Source: Natronosalvus vescus (GTDB lineage Archaea > Halobacteriota > Halobacteria > Halobacteriales > Natrialbaceae). From it: a stretch of DNA of 64,000 nt. The stretch lies in the NCBI RefSeq assembly GCF_023973145.1, contig NZ_CP099546.1, positions 558,001-622,000 of the forward strand. Reading direction: 5' to 3'. Numbering within the stretch: the first letter of the stretch is position 1; every line of letters starts with the position of its first letter. This document shows, piece by piece, positions 16,588-24,674 of the stretch. A model generated the notes under the pieces. It saw only the letters and a program-made list of their open reading frames with translations. It ran no database searches and was not told the origin of the DNA. Position numbers and translations under genes: made by a program.

Positions 16588-16615
16588 GATATACCCTCCC
16601 GGTAAATCTCACCGG
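16588..16615 (-). promoter_or_regulatory. uspA promoter with CCGGT-N7-ACCGG dyad
   Basis: Minus-strand GGTATATCT at 16587-16595 is a good TATA box about 25-30 nt before the ATG at 16564, so the mRNA would be leaderless. Just upstream, the inverted repeat CCGGT (16599-16603) and ACCGG (16611-16615) with a 7-nt spacer overlaps the BRE position and could be an operator. Confidence 0.5.
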
Positions 16616-16641
16616 ACGGTGGCGATTAGCGTACCAGACCT

Positions 16642-16695
16642 GACTCGGTCGTTCGTCCAGACTCGGTCGTTCGTCCAGACTCGGTCGTTCGACCA
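16642..16695. repeat. Three tandem 18-bp repeats
   Basis: The unit GACTCGGTCGTTCGTCCA occurs at 16642-16659 and 16660-16677 exactly, and at 16678-16695 with one change (GACCA end). The repeats lie between the divergent uspA and GNAT genes. They could be a regulator array or a replication-slippage product. Confidence 0.9.
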
Positions 16696-16853
16696 GACAC
16701 CACTCGCTCGACCGAACCTGACTCGCGACAGAAGCGGACGAGTTCGGATCAGCCGACCCGCTCGAGTCGTAGAAGCCGCTACGTCGATGTCGTCGGCAGC
16801 CCACCACACGGCGATTCGATGGAGCTTTTCCCGCCGAGGTCAATCGGTCATCT

Positions 16854-17399
16854 GTGACGAGATTCGACCTCGAGATCAGGCCGGCGACGCCGACAGACGC
16901 CGCGGCCATCGCCCGGCTGTACCGACGAGCTTACCGGAGCGCGGCCGATCTCGGCTATCCCTCGCGAATGACCGAGATCGACGCCGAAACGGTCGCCGAC
17001 TGGCTCGAGCGAGATGCCACCACGCTCGTGGCGCTCGAGTCGACGACGTCGGCGTCGGTTACCAATGACGACGCCGGCAACGATGCTGGTGACGACGCGT
17101 TCGTCGGCACCGTCCGCCTGCTCGAGGAACGCGAGGAGCCGTACCTCGAGCGGTTGGCCGTCCACCCCGAGCGACAGGGTGACGGCGTCGCGACGACACT
17201 CGTCGACCGAATCGAAACGATCGCTCGTGAGCGCGGGTACGACTGCATTCAGCTGACGACCTTCGACGAACATCCGTTCCTGATCGAGTGGTACCGCTCG
17301 CGTGGGTACGAGCCCATCGAACACCACGAGACCGACGACCGTGAGTACGATTTCGTCACGATGGAGAAACCCCTTTCTGCGACGACTCCGGAACCCTGA
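16854..17399 (+). CDS. GNAT-family N-acetyltransferase
   Basis: A 181-aa acetyltransferase with a complete GNAT fold: N-terminal ATPTDAAAIARLYRRAY, central strand EEPYLERLAVHPERQGDGVATTL holding the acetyl-CoA pyrophosphate loop (RQGDGV, close to the Q/R-x2-G-x-G/A pattern), and C-terminal FLIEWYRSRGYEPIEHH. A short Asp/Asn-rich insertion sits around residue 70-80. The substrate is unknown. The GTG at 16854 is preceded by no clear ribosome-binding site. It is divergent from uspA and convergent with nadC. Confidence 0.9.
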   Translation: MTRFDLEIRPATPTDAAAIARLYRRAYRSAADLGYPSRMTEIDAETVADWLERDATTLVALESTTSASVTNDDAGNDAGDDAFVGTVRLLEEREEPYLERLAVHPERQGDGVATTLVDRIETIARERGYDCIQLTTFDEHPFLIEWYRSRGYEPIEHHETDDREYDFVTMEKPLSATTPEP

Positions 17400-17453
17400 C
17401 GCACGAAAAACGGCCAGACACCGTTCGAACGCTCGGTATGGTGACTCTTGGAT

Positions 17454-17514
17454 CTGTCGAGACACTCGAGCGCTACCGTCTCCGATCGAGTGTGTCAGGA
17501 CTTCCAAGAATCGC
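17454..17514 (-). repeat. 61-bp 3'-flank element, copy B (immediately after nadC)
   Basis: This is the second copy of the element at 1469-1529, with 52 of 61 bases identical and no gap. Read on the nadC strand it starts 2 nt after the nadC stop (17517-17519), exactly as copy A does after cheR. The stem arms can pair over 10 bp with one mismatch. Confidence 0.8.
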
Positions 17515-17516
17515 TA

Positions 17517-18344
17517 TTACACGCCAGTCCCCGTTCGAAACGACAGGTCGAGCGACGGTGCCGAGTGGGTGAGCGACCCCATCGAGATCACGTCGACGCC
17601 TGTGGCGGCGTACTCGGCTACGGTCTCGAGCGTGATCCCGCCGCTGGCCTCCGTCAACAAGCCGCCGTGGTCAGCCTGCTCGAGTGTGTCGACCGCTTCC
17701 CGAACGGTTGCCGGGGACATATTGTCGAGGAGGACGATATCGGCTCCCGCGTCGGCCGCCCGAACAGCATCGTCGACGGACTCGACTTCGACGTCGATCT
17801 TCGTTGCGAACGAGATTCGGTCGCGAAAGTGTGCCACCGCCTCCTCGAGTCCCATCTCGGCGATGTGGTTGTCCTTGATCATCACCATGTGCGAGAGGTC
17901 GAGGCGGTGGGTGTCGCCACCGCCGGCGACGACGGCGCGCTTCTCGAGGCCGCGAAGCCCAGGGGTTGTCTTTCGGGTGGCGGCAATCCGGACGTGAGCT
18001 GACTCCTCGCGGGCCACGGCGACGACCCGGGACGTGCGCGTTGCGATTCCCGAGGCGTGACCGACGAGATTCACGGCGACCCGTTCCCCCCGAAGGATGG
18101 CTCGAGCGGCCCCTTCGACCTGGAGCACCGTATCGCCAGCGTCGATCGTCGCCCCGTCCGGCACCGCCTCGAGGATGTCGACGCCGAGATACTCGAACAC
18201 AGCCCGGCCGGCCTCGAGTCCGGCGACGACGCCGGGTTCTTTGGCAACGAGTCGACCGATTGTCGTGCCCGGCACGTCATTGGTGACGTCGTGGTGGCCG
18301 AGATCCTCCTGCAGCCAGCGCTCGGTCTGTCCGTCGGCTATCAT
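17517..18344 (-). CDS. nadC: Nicotinate-nucleotide pyrophosphorylase (quinolinate phosphoribosyltransferase)
   Basis: NadC converts quinolinate and PRPP to nicotinate mononucleotide, the last step of de novo NAD precursor synthesis. The 275-aa form starts at the ATG at 18342-18344 (MIADGQTERWLQEDLGHHDVT). An earlier in-frame ATG adds 20 residues unlike the family. Visible motifs are GERVAVNLVGHASGIAT, RKTTPGLRGLEKRAVVAGGGDTHRLDLS, MIKDNHI, VEVESVDDA, LLDNMSP and EASGGI, all in the normal order. It lies 2 kb downstream of nadB in the same direction, separated by two opposite-strand genes. Confidence 0.95.
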   Translation of the reverse strand: MIADGQTERWLQEDLGHHDVTNDVPGTTIGRLVAKEPGVVAGLEAGRAVFEYLGVDILEAVPDGATIDAGDTVLQVEGAARAILRGERVAVNLVGHASGIATRTSRVVAVAREESAHVRIAATRKTTPGLRGLEKRAVVAGGGDTHRLDLSHMVMIKDNHIAEMGLEEAVAHFRDRISFATKIDVEVESVDDAVRAADAGADIVLLDNMSPATVREAVDTLEQADHGGLLTEASGGITLETVAEYAATGVDVISMGSLTHSAPSLDLSFRTGTGV

Positions 18345-18538
18345 GGGTGTCAGGTTGGCGTCCCCGCCGATAAACGACCCGTTTTCGCTGATCGCCTCGA
18401 TCACATTCTTGCCGATCCGCCCGACTCTCGGCGAGCCGATGTCGTGTTCCGGGCCGAGAGATGTTCTCGAGCGTCTTTTCGACGGGTTCGGGACAGGTGG
18501 AGGGAAAACGTTAGGTCAGTCTCGCGCCTGTGTCAGTC

Positions 18539-19690
18539 ATGCTAGATGCAATTATCACCCTGTTGGCCGATCTGTTCGAGGAGGTACCGGCCTGGCAGGC
18601 GACGCTAATCCTGGTCGGCGTCTCGGTCGCCATCGCGGTCGCCCTCGAAGTGGTCGTCCTCCGGTCGCTGTTGCGATACACCAGTCGAACGAAGACGGAG
18701 TACGACTACATCCTCGTGGGCGAACTCAGGATGCCGGTCGTGGTGACCGTGGCGCTCGCCGGGGTCTATCTGTTGACGCAGATCCCGACGGTGAACCAGA
18801 ATGTGCTCCTGACGACGGAGCAACTGGACATGTTCTTCGGTCGACCCTCGCTCTCGGTGATCATCGTCGCCTGGGCGTTCGCCGCCAACCGGGTCGTCAA
18901 CCGGTTCGTCGAGGAGGTCAAGGACAAGGGCTCGCGCTTTGACTTCGCGCCAGTCTTTTCGAACGTCTGGACGCTGGTCGTCTTCGTCGGCACGATCGGT
19001 GCGCTCATGTCAATCTGGGAGTACAGCATCACGCCGCTACTCGGGGCCGCTGGCGTCGCCGGTATCGCCGTCGGGTTCGCCGCGCGGGACACCGTCGCTA
19101 ACTTCTTCGGCGGGATCGCGCTCTACTTCGACGACACGTACAAACTCGGCGATTACATCACCCTCGACTCCGGTGAGGCCGGCACCGTCGTCAAAGTCGG
19201 CGTTCGATCGACGACGCTCATGATGCGCGACGAGGTGCTGATCACCGTCCCGAACGCTGCGCTCAACGCGTCGAAGGTTGTCAACCAGTCGGCACCCCAG
19301 CGTCGCAAACGGCTCAAGGTGCCGATCGGCGTCGCCTACGGGACGGATATCGACGATTTCGAAGCTCTCGTGCTCGAGATCGCCGAGAGCGAATCCCTGG
19401 TTCTCGAGTCGCCAAAGCCACGGATGCGGTTTCGGAGCTTCGGTGACTCGGCGCTCGAGTACGAACTCCTGTGCTGGGTCGGCTCGCCCGTCCGGGCGAA
19501 CAAGGCGCGCCACAAACTGAATCGTGCCATCTACAAAGAACTGATGAACGCGGGGATCGAGATCCCGTTCCCACAGCGGGACGTCCGGGTGATTCCAGCA
19601 GACGGCGATACGACCTCGAGTCAGGTACCGGCGGAGACTGTATTACTCGACGATCCCGACTCGAGCGGGAGCGTTCAGGCTGGGGACTAA
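18539..19690 (+). CDS. MscS-type mechanosensitive ion channel
   Basis: This 383-aa channel probably releases solutes on hypo-osmotic shock. About four hydrophobic helices occupy the first 180 residues. The pore helix TM3 is clear: a Gly/Ala-rich GAAGVAGIAVGFAARDTVANFFGGI stretch around residues 165-195, followed by the beta domain (DYITLDSGEAGTVVKVGVRSTTL) and a mixed C-terminal domain. The start could be the GTG 9 nt upstream (MSVMLD); I prefer the ATG at 18539. It sits between nadB and nadC on the opposite strand and is followed by a YhhN-family gene. Confidence 0.92.
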   Translation: MLDAIITLLADLFEEVPAWQATLILVGVSVAIAVALEVVVLRSLLRYTSRTKTEYDYILVGELRMPVVVTVALAGVYLLTQIPTVNQNVLLTTEQLDMFFGRPSLSVIIVAWAFAANRVVNRFVEEVKDKGSRFDFAPVFSNVWTLVVFVGTIGALMSIWEYSITPLLGAAGVAGIAVGFAARDTVANFFGGIALYFDDTYKLGDYITLDSGEAGTVVKVGVRSTTLMMRDEVLITVPNAALNASKVVNQSAPQRRKRLKVPIGVAYGTDIDDFEALVLEIAESESLVLESPKPRMRFRSFGDSALEYELLCWVGSPVRANKARHKLNRAIYKELMNAGIEIPFPQRDVRVIPADGDTTSSQVPAETVLLDDPDSSGSVQAGD

Positions 19691-19727
19691 GATTAAGTGC
19701 TCCTGCTCGAATCGACTCACTGACACA

Positions 19728-20363
19728 ATGAACGGCGTGCGGAACTGGCTGCCGGGAGCGATCCTGCTCACGGGCGTATTCTACATCGGCTTCGGCCCGA
19801 GCGACCCGTTGTGGCTGTCGCTCGTTTTCAAGGCACTTCCGATGGTGTTGATCATTGCCTACGCAGCCCTCCTGTTGCCACCGCAGCGACGACGGGTACA
19901 CACGTTCGTACTCGTCGGACTGGGATTCTGTGTGGTCGGCGACGTCACCCTTCACTGGTTTCTGATTGGGCTGACCGCGTTTCTCGTCGGCCACGTCTGC
20001 TACCTGGTGGGGTTTCTGACTCGAGCGCGGGCGACGCGGGCTCGGGTTGCGTCAGTCGTCCCACTCGCCCTCTTTGGCGTCGCCATCGGTGTCCCACTGC
20101 TGTCGGCGATTCAGAGCGCTGGTGACACGGAACTCCTGCTTCCGGTTGCCCTGTACATCGTGGTGATTTTGTCGATGGCCTGGGCGGCGATTCTGACCGG
20201 AAACCGGTGGGCTATCGCCGGCAGCCTGCTGTTCGTCACCTCGGATGCGATCCTCTCGTGGAATATGTTCGTTCAGGATCTGGCGTTTTCAGGGCCGGCG
20301 ATCATGGTCACCTACTACAGTGCGCAGTTTTTGATCGCTCGAAGCGTCGCTGCGTTTCGGTGA
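19728..20363 (+). CDS. YhhN/lysoplasmalogenase-family membrane protein
   Basis: A 211-aa polytopic protein with about seven to eight hydrophobic helices. It shows the YhhN pattern: GDVTLHWFLIGLTAFLVGHVCYLVGF around residues 72-97 and a late SDAILSWNMF segment. Animal members hydrolyse the vinyl-ether bond of lysoplasmalogens; the role in archaea, whose lipids are ethers, is unknown. It converges with nadB, and the stop codons are adjacent at 20361-20366. It may be cotranscribed with the MscS gene, 37 bp upstream. Confidence 0.8.
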   Translation: MNGVRNWLPGAILLTGVFYIGFGPSDPLWLSLVFKALPMVLIIAYAALLLPPQRRRVHTFVLVGLGFCVVGDVTLHWFLIGLTAFLVGHVCYLVGFLTRARATRARVASVVPLALFGVAIGVPLLSAIQSAGDTELLLPVALYIVVILSMAWAAILTGNRWAIAGSLLFVTSDAILSWNMFVQDLAFSGPAIMVTYYSAQFLIARSVAAFR

Positions 20364-21917
20364 TCAGTGCTGTGGATCAGGAGTCACGTTGTGCATGTCA
20401 TCGACCACGTGGTGACAGCCGACGGAGTCGCGGTTCTCACTCGCCGCTCGAGCGATCAAGAGCGCCGTGACGCTGGCGTTCCTGAGTTCGTAGAGGTCAC
20501 GAGCCGTTCGCGTCCGAACGTAGGCGTCGACCTCGCCTTTGAGTCGCCGGAGAATCGCGCCCGCTCGAGCGACCTCGTCGTGGGTTCGCTCGAGACCGAG
20601 AGCACCGTCCATCGTCTGCTGCAGTCTGGTGAACTTCTCCGCGGCGAACCGCGGTGGGAGGGCGGGATCGCAGTTGCGCAGGTCGGGCGCCTCGACGATT
20701 TCGGGTTCGGTCTCGAGTCCTGCGGCGTGCTCGCCGGCGCGAAGGCCCCAGACGAGTCCCTCGAGCAGGCTCGTGCTCGCCAGGCGGTTCGCGCCGTGGA
20801 CGCCGGTTCGGGAGCACTCGCCCACGGCGTATAGTCGGTCGAGTGTGGTCTGGCCCCGGTGGTCGACCTCGACGCCGCCACAGAGGAAGTGTTCGCAGGG
20901 GGCGACGGGGATTCGATCACCCTTCAGGCCGCGCTCGCGACATTTCGCGGCGAGGTCGGGGAACTCGCGCTCGAAGTCGAGCGGAGAGACGTCGAGGACG
21001 ACTTCTCCCGTTCGCTCGCGTTCCCGGGCAACGGCGCGCGCGACGACGTCCCGCGGAGCGAGTTCGGCGTCCGGGTGGTACTCGTGCATGAACCGTTCGC
21101 CGCCGGCGTTCTCGAGCAGCGCTCCCTCGCCGCGGAGGGCTTCGGAGAGGAGGAACGTGGGCTCACCCTCGTCGCCGTCTCGACCCTCGACGCTGCCATT
21201 GCCTGCATAGGCCGTCGGATGAAACTGCACGTACTCGAGGTCGGCCACCTCGGCCCCGGCGAGGGCGGCCATGGCGATGCCGTCGCCGGTCGATCCCGCG
21301 GGGTTGGTCGACCGGCCGTAGAGCGAACCGATGCCGCCGGTCGCCAGCACGGTCGTTCCGGCGTAGACCGGGTGGCCCGTCGACGACTCGTCGGTCAGCA
21401 CGCCGTGGACGCGGCCCTCGTGGGTGAGTAACTCGAGGGCCGCGGTGTCGGCGCGAATCTCGACGTTCGCGAGGCCGTCGAGGTGGTTGAGGAACGGGCG
21501 CAGGATGTGCGTTCCCGTCGAGGCGTCGACGTGGAGGATGCGCGAGTCGGAGTGGGCGGCCTCCCGGGTGTAGTCGAATTCACCCTCGCTCGTCTCGTCG
21601 AAGCCGATCTCGAGGGTCTCGAGCAGCACGTCCTCGACGGCGTCGTCGGCGTGTTCGACCAGAACGTCGACAGCGGCCGGGTCGGCGGTGCCGTCGCTGG
21701 CCTCGATAATGTCGGTTTTCAGGCGGTCGGGGTCGCCGCGGGTCGTCGAGATGCCGCCCTGGGCCCAGTCGGTGCTCGCGTCTTCGGGGCGGGTTGCTTT
21801 CGTGAGGACGAGGACGTCGGCACCCTCGCGTGCTGCCGCAAGCGCGCTCGCACAGCCGGCGATGCCGGTGCCGACGACGAGGACGTCCGCGGTGTCGGGT
21901 GTGCTGGACTCGGTCAT
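20364..21917 (-). CDS. nadB: L-aspartate oxidase
   Basis: NadB oxidises L-aspartate to iminosuccinate, which NadA uses to make quinolinate. The 517-aa flavoprotein begins with the FAD dinucleotide-binding loop (VLVVGTGIAGCASALAAAREG). It contains the family segments DWAQGGIS, LATGGIGSLYGRSTNPAGSTGDGIAMA, ARDVVARAVARE-like and LYAVGECSRTGVHGANRLASTSLLEGLVWG, and ends with the helical C-terminal cap. The length is normal. It starts 4 nt after the nadA stop, so nadA-nadB is one operon. Confidence 0.96.
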   Translation of the reverse strand: MTESSTPDTADVLVVGTGIAGCASALAAAREGADVLVLTKATRPEDASTDWAQGGISTTRGDPDRLKTDIIEASDGTADPAAVDVLVEHADDAVEDVLLETLEIGFDETSEGEFDYTREAAHSDSRILHVDASTGTHILRPFLNHLDGLANVEIRADTAALELLTHEGRVHGVLTDESSTGHPVYAGTTVLATGGIGSLYGRSTNPAGSTGDGIAMAALAGAEVADLEYVQFHPTAYAGNGSVEGRDGDEGEPTFLLSEALRGEGALLENAGGERFMHEYHPDAELAPRDVVARAVARERERTGEVVLDVSPLDFEREFPDLAAKCRERGLKGDRIPVAPCEHFLCGGVEVDHRGQTTLDRLYAVGECSRTGVHGANRLASTSLLEGLVWGLRAGEHAAGLETEPEIVEAPDLRNCDPALPPRFAAEKFTRLQQTMDGALGLERTHDEVARAGAILRRLKGEVDAYVRTRTARDLYELRNASVTALLIARAASENRDSVGCHHVVDDMHNVTPDPQH

Positions 21918-21921
21918 GGAT

Positions 21922-23055
21922 TCAGACCTCGAGCATCCGCTCGAGGGCCACCTTCGCTAACTCCTTCTCTTCGGGAGCGACCTCGATGACGTTGCGCTCT
22001 CGACCGGCGACCAGTTCCTCGAGCACCCAGGTCAGGTAGTTCGGATCGATCTGACGCATGGCGTTGCAGTCCATGCAGGCGTCGCCACAGAGGGGCACGA
22101 CCTCGACGTCGGGGTGCCAGCGCTGGAGGTGACGCGTCAGGTGGATTTCGGTGCCGATCGCCCAGGTGTCGCCGGGGTCGGCCTCCTCGACGGTACGACA
22201 AATCTCGGCGGTTGAGCCGGCCTTGTCGGCGGCCTCGACGACCTCGCGGCGGCACTCGGGGTGGACGATAACCTTCGCATCCGGGTTCGCGTCGCGAACC
22301 TGCTCGATGTGCTCGACGCGGAAGCGTTCGTGCACCTGGCAGTAGCCGTCCCAGAGGACGATGTCCGCCTCGGCGACTTTCTCGGGGTCTTTCCCCGCGG
22401 GATCCCAGGGATCCCACGTCGCGATGCGGTCTTCCATCCCGAGTCGGTGGGCGGTGTTCTCACCCAGGTGTTTGTCGGGCAGGAAGAGGACTTTGTCGCC
22501 GCGCTCGAACGCCCACTCGAAGGCGCGGTGGGCGTTCGAGGACGTACACACGAGACCGCCCTGACTCGCACAGAACGCCTTCAGGTCGGCGTAGGAGTTC
22601 ATGTACGTGATCGGGATGATGTCAGTGTCGGGGGCGGCGGCCGTGATCTCCGCCCACGCGGCGTCGACCTGGAGGGCCTCGGCCATCCCCGCCATCGGAC
22701 AGGAGGCCTCCATACTCGGCAGGATGACGGTCTGGTCGTCGTCGGTGATGATGTCCGCCGACTCGGCCATGAACGTCACGCCGCCGAAGACTACGTACTC
22801 AGCGTCGCTCTCGGCGGCTTCGACCGACAACTGGTAGGAGTCGCCCACGAAGTCGGCGTGTTCGACGATCTCCTGGCGCTGATAGTTGTGCCCCAGAATC
22901 ACCACGTCGTCACCCAGTTCCTCGAGCGCGGCCTCGATCCGCCGCGTGCGTTCGTCGGCTTCGAGCTCGCGATACCTCGGTGGTAATTGCTCGAGCGTAT
23001 CGTATTTGAAGAGACTGAGTTCGGTGTCCAGCTCCGTTGTTTCCATTGTAACCAT
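21922..23055 (-). CDS. nadA: Quinolinate synthase A
   Basis: NadA is a 4Fe-4S enzyme that condenses iminosuccinate with dihydroxyacetone phosphate to quinolinate. The 377-aa protein contains VILGHNYQRQEIVEHADFVGDSYQLS near the N-terminus, Cys residues in MEASCPMAGMAE and in CGDACMDCNAM, and the STAEICRTV and HPECRREVVE blocks, consistent with the cluster ligands. A second ATG 9 nt inside is possible. A TATA-like TTTCAATAC on the minus strand lies around 23087-23096, 32-41 nt upstream, so the mRNA is almost leaderless. It is the first gene of nadAB. Confidence 0.96.
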   Translation of the reverse strand: MVTMETTELDTELSLFKYDTLEQLPPRYRELEADERTRRIEAALEELGDDVVILGHNYQRQEIVEHADFVGDSYQLSVEAAESDAEYVVFGGVTFMAESADIITDDDQTVILPSMEASCPMAGMAEALQVDAAWAEITAAAPDTDIIPITYMNSYADLKAFCASQGGLVCTSSNAHRAFEWAFERGDKVLFLPDKHLGENTAHRLGMEDRIATWDPWDPAGKDPEKVAEADIVLWDGYCQVHERFRVEHIEQVRDANPDAKVIVHPECRREVVEAADKAGSTAEICRTVEEADPGDTWAIGTEIHLTRHLQRWHPDVEVVPLCGDACMDCNAMRQIDPNYLTWVLEELVAGRERNVIEVAPEEKELAKVALERMLEV

Positions 23056-23258
23056 TCACGTCACCTGTAGTTGCTACCACATCAGATGCAGGTATTGAAA
23101 ACATTTTTCCTTCAAAGACCACTCTCGAAAGCCATCGTGATCTCGATCGAGGTGTACTGAGCACCCGGTAGTCGGTAGCCGGTAGCCGGCCTGTTGCCGG
23201 ATCCGACCGTCACGACGGCCTGAATTGGAACTTTCGCGCTCGTCACCGTAGATGGTGT

Positions 23259-24326
23259 ATGGCACTCGAGGACACCTTCGACCACTTCACCCGACGTGAC
23301 TGGGATCGAGACGACGTCGACGGCACCGTGCGACTCGCCATCGTCGGTGTCGGCGGCTTCGCGCGCAACCGGGCGATCCCCGGTATCGAGGCGGGACAGT
23401 ACTGCGAGACGACGACTCTCGTCACGAGTTCACCGGATCGTCTCGAGGACGACCTCGTCGAGGACGTCGACCACTGCATCGATTACGACGCCTACCTCGA
23501 GGGGGAGGCCGCCGACGCTTACGACGCGGTGTACGTGGCGACGCCCAATGCCCTCCACGGAAAGTACGCCATCCCGGGCGCCGAACGGGGCAAACACGTC
23601 ATCTGTGAGAAGCCCCTCGACGTCTCGGTCGAGGCGGCCCGAGATATCGTCGACGCCTGCGAGGCAGCCGGTGTCACCCTGATGACCGCCTATCGTCTCC
23701 AGGTCGAACCGACGATCAGACGGGCACGAGACCTGGTCGAATCGGGTGCCATCGGCGACGTCGTCCAGATTCATGGCGGATTCTCTCACCCGCTGCTCGA
23801 ACACACCGGCCCCGAGACGTGGCGGCTGGATCCCGAACTCTCCGGCGGTGGCGCGCTGGTCGACCTCGGCATCTACCCGCTGAACACCATTCGGTTCGTG
23901 CTCGACTGCGATCCCGTCTGCGTCTACGCGAACGCACAGTCGGACGGGGGGCCGTTCGACGAGGTGGACAAACACGTCGCGTTCCAGTTCGTCATGTCGA
24001 CGGGCGCGACGGCATCCTGTACCGCCAGTTTCGACGCCCACGCCGCCAGTCGGCTCCAGTTCGTCGGCACCGACGGCATGATCTCCGTCTCCTCGCCCTT
24101 CGGCGGCACCGTCCCACAGGAGATGGTCGTCGAGAGCGGCGACTTACGCATGGAGTACACCGGCCCGCCGGTCGACGAGGTCAGCGAGGAGTTCGACTAC
24201 TTCGGCTGCTGTGTCCTGACGGGGACGACGCCCGAACCCGACGGCTACGACGCGCTCGCGGATCTTCGGGTGATCGAGGCGGCCTACGAGTCATACGAGT
24301 CAAGAACGGAGATTCGATTCGACTGA
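23259..24326 (+). CDS. gfo6: Gfo/Idh/MocA oxidoreductase, Gfo6-type D-xylose 1-dehydrogenase
   Basis: In haloarchaea this family oxidises D-xylose to xylonolactone with NADP, the first step of the oxidative pentose pathway. The 355-aa protein has the N-terminal Rossmann loop (VRLAIVGVGGFARNRAIPGIE), the EKP triad motif of Gfo/Idh/MocA enzymes (VICEKPLDVSVE), and GGGALVDLGIYPLNTIRFVLD in the substrate domain. Overall it closely resembles characterised haloarchaeal xylose dehydrogenases from memory, but no other xylose genes are nearby. The substrate is therefore a family-based inference; other sugar dehydrogenases are possible. Confidence 0.82.
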   Translation: MALEDTFDHFTRRDWDRDDVDGTVRLAIVGVGGFARNRAIPGIEAGQYCETTTLVTSSPDRLEDDLVEDVDHCIDYDAYLEGEAADAYDAVYVATPNALHGKYAIPGAERGKHVICEKPLDVSVEAARDIVDACEAAGVTLMTAYRLQVEPTIRRARDLVESGAIGDVVQIHGGFSHPLLEHTGPETWRLDPELSGGGALVDLGIYPLNTIRFVLDCDPVCVYANAQSDGGPFDEVDKHVAFQFVMSTGATASCTASFDAHAASRLQFVGTDGMISVSSPFGGTVPQEMVVESGDLRMEYTGPPVDEVSEEFDYFGCCVLTGTTPEPDGYDALADLRVIEAAYESYESRTEIRFD

Positions 24327-24674
24327 GTTCTCGAATTCCTCCCGTGGATCGATGCCCTCTCCTGGGCTCCTTCGGTGGCTTCGAGCGGGCAGCGACCGCG
24401 AACCCGCTCGAGCAGTTTCACGGTCGATTCGACGGTTCGTTTTCGTCCGCCGGTCTGACGTGTCGGTTGGTGAGGATCCGTTTGCCCTGGTTGTCGCTTG
24501 GAACGTCCAGTCGCGCTCTGCAGTTTTATCTCGATATCTCCCGTACTGGACAGTAGGTACTACTCGCGACGAGGGGCGGGCGCGCCCGCAGGGGGTTTTG
24601 TCCGTCTCCTCTCGCGGTAAGCGTTCGCGAGCGATTCGGCACCCCGTGAGCGCATCCGAAATAGCGAGCAACCC
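24327..24674. other. Intergenic region upstream of the metal ATPase
   Basis: No gene is seen. It contains a TATA-like TTTTAT at 24524-24529 and a short dyad at 24552-24564 (listed separately), then a G+C-rich stretch with a GCGGGCGCGCCCGC palindromic core near 24578-24591. Confidence 0.5.
24524..24564 (+). promoter_or_regulatory. Candidate promoter and operator of the metal ATPase gene
   Basis: TTTTAT at 24524-24529 resembles a TATA box, and AGTAG-GTA-CTACT at 24552-24564 is a perfect 5-bp inverted repeat at the expected transcription start. This would leave a leader of about 120 nt, long for a haloarchaeon, so the assignment is weak. Confidence 0.3.
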
